The notes under the pieces were generated by a model. That model saw only the letters and a list, made by a program, of their open reading frames with translations, searched no databases and was not told where the DNA came from. From Cyprinodon diabolis (lineage: Eukaryota; Chordata; Actinopteri; Cyprinodontiformes; Cyprinodontidae), in the NCBI GenBank assembly GCA_030533445.1, contig CM060064.1:2149416-2213415 (forward strand): a stretch of DNA of 64,000 nt, written 5' to 3'. This document shows positions 1-10,950 of this stretch, piece after piece; the first letter of the stretch is position 1; every line of letters starts with the position of its first letter. The translations under genes and the position numbers were made by a program.

Positions 1-662
1 CTTGAAATGCAATTTTAACAATCAAAATAGAATCCTTTAGGATTGAATTTGGACACCACTGGTTCAGAGATTAGCATGACATTCCCCAAATGTGAGAAAA
101 CAGATATTATTGATAGTTTATTCATTTTATTAAGGCATTAGTTCCTGCCATGAGGCCAGGTTGTTCAGATAAGTTCTCAAATCAGAGTTGTAGTTTCGTT
201 GTGGTAATAGATTAAACATTAAACCTTTACAGTTTGAGGAGAATCAAGGCTCTCCTGTTTTCTTTTTGGTTTCTTTTTGAATAATAAATAATAATCAAGA
301 TAGCTGTCTTTATTTTTTGTGCCGTTTTTATGCTGAAGTTCTTTACAAGTGGTGTAGAATTGGTAGCAGGAGGTTCTACGCATCAATACATCCGGTGGTT
401 TCTGAAAGGTACAAAGTTCTTTAAAAAGACTGAAAATTACACAGAAAAATTGTGATATTACAACATTTTGCTTGTATTTTTGAATACTAATACTTATTGA
501 ATCCTCACTTAAATATTTTGAAAATGTAATACTTCAACTTGACTGAGTAACTTTTAATTGTAGTAAAGTAGGATTAGACAATGAGTATAAATACTCAAGT
601 ACTACTGTTGAGTACTTCGTCCACCACTGGACATATGCAGTGGAGATTATTTTACTCCAAAT
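1..662. other. intergenic, no gene seen
   Basis: This stretch is AT-rich and without a supported reading frame. About 480-650 looks like the terminal part of a hAT-type element: A/T-rich text with repeated 'AGTACTCAA'-like words ends in 'CCACCACTGG'. A similar end recurs near 38,690-38,725. The partner terminus is not visible, so the boundaries are unknown. Confidence 0.4.
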
Positions 663-1990
663 CAGCGGCGGCCGGCCCATAGAGGGCGCTGGGGCACCGC
701 CCTCCCTGATAAGAAGAGAGAAACGTAAAATATATTTTTAGAAATTAACTCATAAATGTCAGTTTTACTCTCTAGAGTGTGTACCTATAAGCAACACAAA
801 TTATATAAACTACATTTCCCTACCTACTGTCATTCATTTGTGGATTTCCACAGACAGACTCCTACCGTCTCTGTTCTGGGGGCGCTGATCAGACTGCCCC
901 ACATTTGCAGAGAATCTGTCAATCATGTACTATTGCTAGGTGAATTTAATGGCCAATCAGCGTCTCAGAACTTTATGGTCTTGGGGCTCTGAAAATACTG
1001 CCCTTTAACAGGCTTCTGCACCCAAGCGCAGGTGCAGACAATTAGAGGGACGATGGCGAACGTAACGAGCGAGATGCAGCTTCCACCAAATTCGGTAAGA
1101 TCCTTATTTATCTACCCGTTTGCCAGAAGAACATCCCTGTTGTAGGGTAGGAAAATTTCATGTCATGGTTATTGTGACTGTGACGAATCCACCTCGTCAC
1201 TTAAAACTTTGCGTGCCACACACATTCCTGTTATACTGTGCTTGTGAGGACCAATCCGCTCGCGCTGAGCCCAGTAGCTCCATTAACTTAAAACACACAA
1301 GCTGTTCCTGGTTACCTGCTGGCCTATTGAGGGTGCACACTTAATATTTCAGTGGGGTTAGCCGTGTGTGTGTGTGTGTGCGCGTGTGTGTGTTTATGCT
1401 ACGGGGACTTGTCATCTTCAGCCTGGCGGCATCTTTGCTGGGTTCAAACCCAGTTAGGTGTAATTGAATAAGTCAATGAATCTGTGTAAAGGAATTAAGT
1501 TGTAAAAATTATTTGTTTTTGTATATCAGTTGTTTGTGGAGGTAATATATGGACAAAACTGATTTATGAGAAGAAATCAGAAATAAGAGAGCCTGAGGTG
1601 AGGGGCTAAACTATTTAATGAGGGCTGTGGGAAGAAGAGCGGCCATTTCTGTTTTCTGTTTCTTTGTTACATTGCTGGTAACTGGAGGGAGGCTGAGGCC
1701 CAGAGGATCTTGTATATGTTTAGTTTCTTTTGCACCCTGTTTTGAGTTTTTGAGTACAATAAATCACCAACACCGGTAACCCGACTGAGCCTATATTCTT
1801 GGAGGCCAAAGAACCCCGTCACAGTGACCAAAATCATCACTGTTACTGTTATTATATAGTAAAATAAATCATTACTGTTAAATTGTATTTCATTTCCAAT
1901 TGTTTATTTAAATTCTTATTCCGGAATAGTTGGAGACATACACTAGGCTATATCAGCCCCACCAAAAATATTTTTCACCAGCCGCCACTG
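663..1990. mobile_element. hAT-type non-autonomous DNA element
   Basis: The left end begins CAGCGGCGGCCGG and the right end is the inverse of CAGTGGCGGCTGG. Direct repeats CTCCAAAT (655-662) and CTCCAAAG (1,991-1,998) flank it, matching at 7 of 8 bases as expected for an old hAT target-site duplication. It contains a (GT)n microsatellite at about 1,362-1,393 and no transposase frame that I can recognise. A 14-codon open segment with a good donor (1,053-1,094) lies inside the element and is therefore not taken as a host exon. Confidence 0.7.
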
Positions 1991-2229
1991 CTCCAAAGGT
2001 CTGAATAGGTGTGTATGGAAGCAAAGCAGAATGGCGATAGGGAATAAAACACCTCTCTCATTCGGATTGAAATTTCTTTCTAAATTCAGATTTATTGCAT
2101 AATATTTCAAGTAGAAAAGCTTAGAAAGCGGCCAGTGAGCTTTAGAACTCGCTCCTTTGCCTCATTAAATGCAGCTTTCACTGAATGAAACTATATCATA
2201 TAACTTAATTAGCTGCAATTAGCAAGTTT

Positions 2230-2386
2230 TTCCATTGGTTCTTACGCAGCACGCGCGCGCGCACGCTCATCCGCTGCCATGGAAACCGAGCACCTGTAAA
2301 AGCGGCAGCCATTTTTAACGGATCCTTTCTAACCTGGACCTGGAAGCTTGAACTGCTGCAGTCTGTGATTCGCTAACCTGTTAAAG
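2230..2386 (+). promoter_or_regulatory. promoter / 5' UTR of acidic-protein gene, with X-box
   Basis: A GC-rich block with alternating CG dinucleotides (around 2,250-2,265) precedes the start codon at 2,387. It holds an inverted CCAAT box (ATTGG, 2,234-2,238) and GCTGCCATGGAAAC at 2,273-2,286. The latter fits every position of the X-box consensus RYYNYYWWRRNRAC bound by RFX factors at cilia genes. The transcription start is not defined by the sequence. Confidence 0.55.
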
Positions 2387-2435
2387 ATGTGCAGGCAACC
2401 AGAGGACAACAACTTGTGGGACGATCATCTGGAAG
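2387..2435 (+). CDS. acidic-protein gene, exon 1
   Basis: The start codon is 100 bp downstream of the X-box. There are 16 codons plus one base, and the donor is GTTTAT. The phase matches the acceptor at 5,109. Confidence 0.55.
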
Positions 2436-5400
2436 GTTTATTTCACTCTTTTACTATGTTAATTTAAAAAAAATGCAATTGAAAAATTATTATTTTAATG
2501 TTTTTCATGAAGTTGTGACAGCTAGGTTAGCATCTAGCATCCATCACATCTCAGAGATTAAATGAGTTTTTTACTGAATTTGTCAGAAATGTTAACAGCG
2601 ATTTAATCATTAAAAAAAAAAACATTTGTGTTTCAGAAAAACACCGTTGTTTAATTTTATGTGAAATGTTTGAAAACTAGATGGATCTAGGTCTATTATT
2701 TTTTAAAAATGTAAGTTTGCTCTGTATGGAAATGTTGTTGAAAATACATTAAATGAATATAAAAAGACATTAGAAGGACATTTAACATAATATATAATCA
2801 AGCCAAACGGTTTAGTTTCCTATTTAATAACGGAAAAAGATTATTTTTGATTATTTTGGAATTTAAGTGCATTTTAAATGAAAAAAAAGAGATGAATATT
2901 CTCAAGTTGTTTAGTTTAGTAAATGTGTTTAGGAAATGATATGTTTTTAACCAGTGTTTAAAAAAATACGTTTTTTTAAGGCGTATTATTATATTCGATT
3001 ACTTTTTATTGGTTGGAAATGGGAGGAATGATGCAATGATGTAAAACAGAAACAAAGTTTGTTTTGAGAGAATAATCTATGATGAATTTAATGTGGAAAT
3101 GGTTGAAAAAATAAAAAATATATTATAGGATAAAACGGATTTTTCTAAATATATTTGAACTTGAAAAGGAAGGTCTTTTTTAAAACATGCTGTGGTAAAC
3201 ATATTGGTCTCCATGGAAACCTTAGTAGAATGCATTAAATAACTTTAGGACTTATTAAGATGGCATATATTTTAAACTTTAATGGAAGGTCAAAGGTGTT
3301 AAAAAAAGGTTGATTTTAAAAGTTTTTTTTATTTTTACTCTAGGATTCGGGGGGGGGGGGGGGGGGGTCTAATAAGCTGAGAAATTATAGATCTGAAATT
3401 TAAAGCTTGATGTTATCAAGCCTTTATTTCTGTTTATTAGGATAATTCAAAGATTGATGATTATGTTACCAAATCAGCCAATTAAACTTTTTTTTTTAGA
3501 AATAAGGAAATCTTTCTAAGAGACCAAAACTATTTCTAAATCTAAACAGCTTTTACTGACAGTTTAAAATGTCCTTTTATCTGAACTAATCTTAATGTCT
3601 TAATTTCCAAAGTGGGGGTGTGTGCCCCCTAGTGGGAGCACAGTTTAATTGCAGGGGGCGTGGTAGAAATAAACTAAATAAATGAACCATTTAGAGCTAA
3701 TATTTTTTTGTATTGATAACTTTCTCAGAATACAATTCTTAGCCCTATTTAACAGTGAAATAAACATTTAGATTTAAAATAAACTTAAAATTTCATGGTA
3801 GTCTTGTGATTTAAAGGATAGCTGGTGAGTAGCAGCAAAATGTTCCCCTTTACAACAATCAGTGAAGTCAGAAAAATGGTCCTCAGGCTGATGCAGAGAC
3901 AGGAGAACACAATCATCTACACATTTGTCTCATATATAAATGTTTGTCTTAAAGGAATAGTACACCCAAAACATGATTAGCCTTCATTTTCTACTCACCC
4001 CCATGCTGAACAACACTCTGGAGTACTTTTTAGATATCTCAAATGCATCTGGAGATCTGGGAGGCTTCTTGCTGTCTGCTGACATTCAAATAATGGAGGT
4101 CTATGGCGCCCGAGGCAGAAAGGTCCATAAAAGTCCACAAAAAACGTGTCAATATTCCTCCATACTGCCCGTCCAATGTATTCCAAGTGTCCTGAGTGGG
4201 TAGCGTCCATAATTTACTCGAAACGAAGTCATTTAGAATGTTTTTAGAGCATAAACAGTAGTTTATAGGATTTCCTAAAAGCGTGTTCACGTGCCTACGG
4301 AAACCGCGGCAGACCAAACCAGATGAAAGTGCGCATTCAGCGTCTGCTCTGCCGATAATGCAAGCGTAGAAGAAGAAATGTGCTGTTTACCTGTGCAAAG
4401 AAAGAAACAACGAAAGAAAAATGTCTGAGGACTTCAGTGTTGAGGAAGAGCATGAGTTCTTTGCCGAGCTGAATGTGCACTTTCATCTGGTTTGGTCTGC
4501 CGTGGTTTCCGTAGACTCGTGAACTCGCTTTTAGGAAATCCTATACACTACTGTTTATGCTCTAAAAACATTCTAAATGACTTCGTTTCGAGTAAATTAT
4601 GGACGCTACCCACTCAGGACACTTGGAATACATTGGACGAGCAGTATGGAGGAATATTGACACGTTTTTTGTGGACTTTTATGGACCTTTCTGCCTCGGG
4701 CGCCATAGACCTCCATTATTTGAATGTCAGCAGACAGCAAGAAGCCTCCCAGTTCTCCAGATGCATTTGAGATATCAAAAAAGTACTCCAGAGTGTTGTT
4801 CAGCATGGGGGTGAGTAGAAAATGAAGGCTCATCATGTTTTGGGTGTACTATTCCTTTAATGTATTTTTACGTGTATGTGATGTTTTACATTAGTATTTT
4901 ATATCTTGACAATTACCAAACCATTAGCATTATTTATGTTTCTTATTGAGTGGTTTTAGCTCACAGTATAATGTTCTTATAGATTAAATCTACTTAAACC
5001 TGACAAACTAACACAGGCACGTCCAGCAACCTAAAATAAAGCATTTATTTCTTTTCATTTAATGTACCTTCATTAATGTTCCTGGTCTAATTATTTTTTT
5101 CCTCACAGTTCCTGACGCGGCGCTTCCAGTTGATCCTGACCCGGAGCCTCAACTCTGGATAGAGGATGTGGGTAATTTAAATCTGTTTACTATGATAGTA
5201 GCGTACCCCATTAACAGTGAGGATGGTAATGAGGAGGTAGAATTCAGAGAAATAGTGGTGGAGTTAGAGTATGATGAGGAGCAGGTAGACATAGAAGCGT
5301 TGGTGCTGGAGTATAACGAGGAGGAGGGAGAGATCGTAGGCATAGACTTGGTGCGGAGGCATGAGGTAGAAGTAATAGTGGGGGAGGAGGAGGAGGAGGA

Positions 5401-5689
5401 GTTAGATACTTATGATGATAATTTTAGGGCAGTTTTTGGTGAGTCTCCTGACACCACAAGCTCTGAGGAAGAAGATCATGATGAAGACCATGAAGACGAT
5501 GGCCACCTTCCACCACATCTTCAGTTCACCCAGAGGATTCCCCCCGACTTCAGCCTTCCATGGAGCCACGAGGAGCCAGAGGAGTCCCTGGAGTGCCCAG
5601 AAGACCGCGTCTCCAGGAGGAGAAGAAGAGAGGAAGACGATGAAGAGGAGCTCCCTGCGAAGAGGCCTTGTCGTGACAGGGATGTTTAA
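2387..5689 (+). CDS. unidentified acidic protein, 2 exons, 209 aa
   Basis: I do not recognise this protein. Exon 1 is 2,387-2,435 (starts MCRQPEDNNLWDDHLE, splice phase 1) and exon 2 is 5,109-5,689 (acceptor CACAG, stop TAA). The joined frame is 630 nt. Exon 2 is open in the same frame for 59 nt before an internal GTG that could be mistaken for a start. Residues about 18-90 are hydrophobic/acidic mixed sequence. About 90-140 is very rich in Glu and Asp, with a run of acidic residues near 108-113 and another near 130-143. The C-terminus has a basic block SRRRRRE and, after an acidic spacer, AKRPCR, resembling a bipartite nuclear localisation signal. Family, function and location are otherwise unknown. 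The promoter X-box hints at ciliated-cell expression (inference). The donor GTTTAT is weak. A 912-bp palindromic transposon lies in the intron. Confidence 0.6.
3349..3367 (+). repeat. run of 19 G
   Basis: A homopolymer of 19 guanines lies in the intron of the acidic-protein gene. It could fold as a G-quadruplex and is a likely site of length error in assemblies. Confidence 0.9.
3949..4860. mobile_element. palindromic TTAA element (fold-back MITE)
   Basis: Two inverted arms (3,949 to about 4,341 and about 4,469 to 4,860) match almost perfectly over roughly 390 bp and start and end with TTAA. The termini read TTAAAGGAATAGTACACCC and its inverse. TTAA targets are typical of the piggyBac and Kolobok superfamilies. 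The loop of about 130 bp has a short open segment beginning MSEDFSVEEEHEFFAEL. Reading frames within the arms appear twice, once per strand, only because the arms are copies of each other. Confidence 0.85.
5109..5689 (+). CDS. acidic-protein gene, exon 2 (terminal coding exon)
   Basis: The acceptor CACAG follows a T-rich tract. The exon encodes the acidic body and the basic tail and ends in TAA. It is followed within 45 bp by the 94-bp tandem array, which may form part of the 3' UTR. Confidence 0.6.
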
Positions 5690-5733
5690 GAGGACGAATT
5701 TCACCTAGATATAATTTATTGTTTGTTTTCATA

Positions 5734-6861
5734 TCTGGCAGGTCTAGGGATGCCTTAGGTGGCGTCTTGCACCGTGGCTCTTCTTTACCCCGCTGCTAGA
5801 TTTAGGTTTTTTTAAGATGTTAAGGAGTCTGGCAGGTCTAGGGATGCCTTAGGTGGCGTCTTGCACCGTGGCTCTTCTTTACCCCGCTGCTAGATTTAGG
5901 TGTTTTTAAGATGTTAAGTAGTCTGGCAGGTCTAGGGATGCCTTAGGTAGCGTCCTGCACCGAGGCTTTTCTTTACCCCGCTGCTAGATTTAGGTTTTTT
6001 TAAGATGTTAAGGAGTCTGGCAGGTCTAGGGATGCCTTAGGTGGCGTCTTGCACCGTGGCTCTTCTTTACCCCGCTGCTAGATTTAGGTGTTTTTAAGAT
6101 GTTAAGTAGTCTGGCAGGTCTAGGGATGCCTTAGGTAGCGTCTTGCACCGTGGCTTTTCTTTACCCCGCTGCTAGATTTAGGTTTTTTTAAGATGTTAAG
6201 TAGTCTGGCAGGTCTAGGGATGCCTTAGGTAGCGTCTTGCACCGTGGCTTTTCTTTACCCCGCTGCTAGATTTAGGTGTTTTTAAGATGTTAAGGAGTCT
6301 GGCAGGTCTAGGGATGCCTTAGGTGGCATCTTGCACCGTGGCTCTTCTTTACCCCGCTGCTAGATTTAGGTGTTTTTAAGATGTTAAGTAGTCTGGCAGG
6401 TCTAGGGATGCCTTAGGTAGCGTCTTGCACCGTGGCTTTTCTTTACCCCGCTGCTAGATTTAGGTTTTTTTAAGATGTTAAGGAGTCTGGCAGGTCTAGG
6501 GATGCCTTAGGTAGCGTCTTGCACCGTGGCTTTTCTTTACACCGCTGCTAGATTTAGGTTTTTTTAAGATGTTAAGTAGTCTGGCAGGTCTAGGGATGCC
6601 TTAGGTAGCGTCTTGCACCGTGGCTTTTCTTTACCCCGCTGCTAGATTTAGGTGTTTTTAAGATGTTAAGGAGTCTGGCAGGTCTAGGGATGCCTTAGGT
6701 GGCGTCTTGCACCGTGGCTTTTCTTTACCCCGCTGCTAGATTTAGGTTTTTTTAAGATGTTAAGGAGTCTGGCAGGTCTAGGGATGCCTTAGGTGGCGTC
6801 TTGCACCGTGGCTTTTCTTTACTCCGCTGCTAGATTTTGATTTAATTTTTAGATGTTAAGA
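5734..6861 (+). repeat. 94-bp tandem repeat, 12 copies
   Basis: The word TCTGGCAGGTCTAGGG recurs at 5,734, 5,828, 5,922, 6,016, 6,110, 6,204, 6,298, 6,392, 6,486, 6,580, 6,674 and 6,768, always 94 bp apart. Copies differ at a few linked positions (GGTGGCGTC or GGTAGCGTC, CTCTTC or CTTTTC, AAGGAG or AAGTAG) that partly alternate. This suggests expansion by units larger than one repeat. The last copy is diverged at its end. Confidence 0.97.
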
Positions 6862-7504
6862 ATTTTCTTTAGCACGGACATCTGAGGGAATGACAACTTA
6901 GTTTGGAACATGAGAGCTGGTTAAGGCAGAAATAATCTAGCATGTTCTACACCTAATATCAGAGCTGGATAGTCTGCCAGCTAACAGAAGACAACACAAA
7001 CAAAGGATTGATAGAAGAACAAGAAGAATGTTCAACAAGAGGAAACACAGAGTGGAGGCAAGTTAACAAAAAAACAAATAAAAACACCAGAAGACAAAAA
7101 ATGAATCCTGGTTGAAAACCACAAGGAGGCAAACCCATCCAAGGAAACAGCTGGACATCGCTGCTGAGGACAAACTGGATACAATGGACAGAGACACAGC
7201 TTGTGGTGATCATCAGTTGAACTGGTCTCTGGGATGTTGGTGAGAAGGTAGAGAGATTACGCTTGATAATTGATTTTAGAGCAGTTTGAGGCAGAGGACA
7301 GGACTGATGTAGTGATTTGGGTTGTGAGAGGCACCGACTGTTAGAAACAGCTTTCCGATGTGACTCGGTCTAATTCTAGATGTTCCTCTGGTCAGTTAGT
7401 TTTCAGGCCTAGTTTGACGGAAAAGAACCCTCTACAGAAATCTTCTCCATTTGATCTAGGCCTGTCCTGACCGCAGTGGATCTCTTCTGTGTTTTTTGAA
7501 TCCC
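6862..7504. other. intergenic, no gene seen
   Basis: This is unique-looking sequence between the 94-bp array and the putative exons. I see no supported frame, RNA gene or clear repeat. Confidence 0.4.
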
Positions 7505-7610
7505 ATGTTGGACCGAGCCTCTCCAAGCTTTGGGCCGTCAGAAGATGCTGATGAGATCTGCAGCGACCAAACCAGAGGAGCATCATCTGAGCTGCTGACC
7601 TTTACAAAAA
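7505..7610 (+). CDS. possible exon of unidentified gene
   Basis: An ATG with an open frame of 35 codons (MLDRASPSFGPSEDADEI...) runs into the donor GTGAGA with phase 1. That phase fits the acceptor at 7,708. I do not recognise the product. There may be an upstream acceptor (GACCGCAG) near 7,475. Confidence 0.3.
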
Positions 7611-7707
7611 GTGAGAGCATGTTCAGTAAGGAGCAACAATCATCCATCATTTAAATAGAAAGTTAACATTTCAGATGGCCTCACTTAGTTTTTAATGTTA
7701 ATTTCAG

Positions 7708-7762
7708 ACACTGTGGACGTCCTAAAGCAGAACTCCTGTGAGGAACCGGGACATCCAGGATG
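7708..7762 (+). CDS. possible exon of unidentified gene
   Basis: This open segment (TVDVLKQNSCEEPGHPG) lies between acceptor TTTCAG and donor GTGAGG. Entry phase 1 agrees with the preceding candidate exon. It exits in phase 2. Confidence 0.3.
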
Positions 7763-7990
7763 GTGAGGAGCTTCCCAGTCCCCACCTGAGGACGGCACAG
7801 AGAAAGACTGGAACAGAAAACACACGGAGTAAGACTTTATTAACATGACAAACCGACAACTCAAGCTTCCCAGGCCTGATTAAACACTGAAACACAGGAA
7901 GACTAAGATTATGATGAAAACAACATCCTGCCCAGATTTTAACTTGGTGTTGAGTCAATTCTGTAGATTAATTTGTCATATTTTTTTCAG

Positions 7991-8053
7991 GGAAAGCTGG
8001 TTTAACATGGAAGCAGTCGGATCACATTGGAGTCCATCCACACGTGTTTGGAG
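7991..8053 (+). CDS. possible exon, reading frame ambiguous
   Basis: A strong acceptor (TTTTTTTCAG) and donor (GTATGT) bound 63 nt. Phase 2 entry agrees with the previous exon but leads to a stop in the next one. Phase 1 entry (KAGLTWKQSDHIGVHPHVFG) joins a long open frame in the next exon. The gene may be decayed, or one upstream junction is wrong. Confidence 0.3.
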
Positions 8054-8098
8054 GTATGTTGGTTGTTGTTTGACTAGAGAAGCATCACATGCAGACAG

Positions 8099-8249
8099 AC
8101 TCTGAGGACACTTTGCTTTCATTGATGAAGGAGCTGAAGAAGAGGATGGAGAAACCAGACTCTCTCTCCAACGTTCTGGAGTCCTGGAGTAAAATAACGA
8201 TGACGACCCCGCAGCTAAACCATCAGTCTGCTACACCCAGTAGAAGAAG
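8099..8249 (+). CDS. possible terminal coding exon of unidentified gene
   Basis: When entered in phase 1 this gives 50 open codons containing an amphipathic stretch LLSLMKELKKRMEKP, then the donor GTAACG. Joining to an acceptor at 8,763 produces an immediate TGA. Sequence from about 8,830 to 8,920 resembles the 3' UTR of the L2-type LINE found elsewhere in the window, so the 3' UTR may be LINE-derived. Confidence 0.3.
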
Positions 8250-8829
8250 GTAACGAACCTTTATTGCTTCCAGATGTTCATCAGTATTGGTGAAGATACT
8301 AAAAACAGATCCAGAACAAACAGATTTAAAAGATACAACCATCCCATCAAGGTGGTTTAACCTTTAATCTTCATCTTTCCATCATGAATTGATGTTCACC
8401 TCTATTTGCATCTCTGTAACCAAGAACCAGAACCAGAAGTTCTTTACCAGAACCAGAAGTTCTGACTTTTCCATTAGACCACAGATAAACAGTTAAGAAG
8501 CAGCTTCTGATCCAATATGGGAGAATTTCCCCCTGGTTGATCTCTGAACTTAGAGAAACGACCGACTGAAGACTCCAACAAATGCAGCATTTTCAGGCAT
8601 TTTCTCCAAGCATCCATTGTTTACAGTTATCACTTCTGTTAACTTAGCTTCTCCCTGTGTGTTTCCCTCTTCTATTGGTTAAAGTTTGACCTCTCCCAGT
8701 GTTCAGGTGTTTAAATGTCACAGATTAGCGTGTTGTTCACTAACTCCTGTTCTTCTTTCCCAGATGAGGTCATCTGCTCCTTGGCCCGGCGCCTCTGTGT
8801 CTGTTGGACGTCAGTAGATGGGCGCTGAC

Positions 8830-8990
8830 ATGGAGCTGCTGGAGGTTCCTTCCTGTTTGAAGCTGGTTTTCCTCTCCACTGTCACCACTTCATTGCTCAG
8901 GAGGGACTGCTGCAAAATGAACTGTCTGTGATTGGCTGAGCTTCCTTGGATTGAAGACGTTTCTCTGAATGCCACGATAAACTCAATTTA
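8830..8990 (+). mobile_element. L2-type LINE 3' UTR fragment
   Basis: CTGCTGGAGGTTCCTTCCTG followed by TTTTCCTCTCCACTGTC matches the 3' region of the L2-like element at 35,955-38,684 (equivalent segment about 38,455-38,510). It is diverged and without coding content. Confidence 0.55.
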
Positions 8991-9988
8991 TCTTCACCAT
9001 GTTGTAAATAGGATCTAACTGGATGTTTGTGTTTAGATTTGATTCTGTGTTTGTGTTGACTTCTGTTACGTGTTCCCGTATTAAAATTGTCATGTTCATT
9101 GCCTTTAGATGACATTTGCTGGGACTTGTTTCTATTTTAAGACTGATTTATATTAAATCCCCTTACTGGGTCTGGTTCTATTGAAGTATGCTTCCTGTCG
9201 TTCTATCTTTACCTGTTATTTCTCTCTATAATAAAGGTTTCATTGCAGTAATGTGAACAGGATCTGTTTGTATTTTCTGGTAAAGTGTCTTGAAATAAGT
9301 GGTTGTAAATTGGTTCTTTATAAATAAACCAAACTGAAGTCAACTGGAGAAATTGTTTTTAATATTACTATATTCCAGCGCTTTGGCAGATTGGTGGTTA
9401 TTACTGTTTCTCTGTTGGGGGGTCTGACCTGACAGCTCATGTTAACAGAATAATTGTTCTTGTCACCTTGCAGTGTCAGAACAAATTAGCTCTAAAAAAG
9501 GGACGGTGAGACGTTCCTCCTGCAGTTCTTCTCATTTTATTGACCTTATAGACAATCTGGGAGTTTAGCAGCAGAGCAGAAGGGAAACATCAACACTGAG
9601 CCTTACAAAGAACAAGAAACAAATATGGGAGGATATAATATAATCAACTAGGAAGATGGCAAGAATTAAATGTTTAGTGAATCCAAAGGCAAGCGGCTTT
9701 GGTTAATTTGAATAAAACTTGCTTCCAAGGTGCTTTTTTCTTCTTTTAATTATACATTTATATCTCTACCATACTTAGTCCCTCAGGGTTGCATTGCTCG
9801 CTCCTTTTAAGAGAAACCAAGTAGTTCATGTTTCCGGCTCTATTTTCTATCAGAGGAAATGTGGGAAATGGATTTAAATGGATTGCTGATCCCAAACTCA
9901 CATTTAAACTGGTTTTGGAATAGATAAAGCAGCTTTAAATGAACATCTAGAACCTCGGCCACTGTCATGTCTGGATGACCACGTCTAA
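8991..9988. other. intergenic, no gene seen
   Basis: This is AT-rich sequence without a supported gene. AATAAA at about 9,230 and again near 9,323 could serve as polyadenylation signals for the candidate exons upstream, but nothing confirms this. Confidence 0.4.
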
Positions 9989-10223
9989 GGCTGCGTTCAC
10001 ACTGCAGGCATTAATGCGCTGTTCCATTTTTTTGTTTAGGAAACCTGATTGTTTTGGGTGGTTGATCACATTTCCAAATATGTCATCTCCTTTGTGAACT
10101 GAATTCATTCAACTCAAGTGTCACAAAGGAACATGGAAGGTAGTGCTATTGGAAATGTGAACGGCAACGCAAAAAAATCAGATTTCACAAAGATTCAGAA
10201 TTTCCTGCTTTGTGAACGTAGCC
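9989..10223. mobile_element. short hAT-like MITE with GGCTGCGTTCACAC end
   Basis: The left end GGCTGCGTTCACACTGCAG is mirrored by TGTGAACGTAGCC on the right. The same terminus marks the element at 42,564-43,105. There is no coding capacity. Flanking bases do not give a clean duplication. Confidence 0.65.
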
Positions 10224-10950
10224 TGAGATTCTTCAAACTTACGCTCTGATTCTGTTCCCTGTCCTGATGGGGATGCAGCAGCAACACTTCCCTCTAACAG
10301 AGAGAACGCTCCAGCAGGAGCAGACTCAGGAAGCCGTCTGCCTGCACTGATAGCAGAAGCCGTTTGCTCTGATAACAGCATTGCTCACTCTTCGCTTCCC
10401 TCACCAGCTCTATGAGATAATCAGGAGAAGATTTCCTTCCAGTCGTCATGGAGGACTCAGGGCCCTGATTCCCAGCGGTGCCCAGCCTCTGCTGCTGCCT
10501 CCAGGCGGGGCCCTGTGGGGGCCTGGCTGATCAGATGTGCCTCTTTAACTTGTTTTATGTCATATATCCTATAAACATCACTGGAAGGTTTAATTACTGG
10601 GCTCTGACACCTTTACTTCTTTAAATGTCCTTGTTCTGCTGTTCGCCACAGAAATCATCTAAACTAAGAAAGGCCAGCGGCTCCTGTGGGCATTAGCAGC
10701 CATAAGAGGAAGCCCAGGATTTCCTATCCTCTCAGGTTTTTAATTGGATCGGCTGACACTGACCATCCAATGGGACCAGTCTGCTCAGAGCCTGTGCTCT
10801 ACCTTCTCTGCTGGGATTACTGGGAAATCAACCTTCTGCAACAGCTTTACCTTCTTCCTTGAAACTAGTAAAAGAAGACATCTGACACGATCACTAAACA
10901 TGAGCAACCTGTTTGCACCCCGATACTCACCAAATCACTCACACAACTCT

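Noticed and set aside
1053..1094. ATG-initiated 14-codon segment ending at a strong donor (GTAAGA)
   Set aside because: It lies inside the hAT element at 663-1,990, and no downstream acceptor with a compatible frame was found.
5168..5689. Separate 173-codon gene starting at an internal GTG
   Set aside because: The frame is open upstream to the acceptor at 5,109 and joins exon 1 in phase. Eukaryotic start at this GTG is unlikely.
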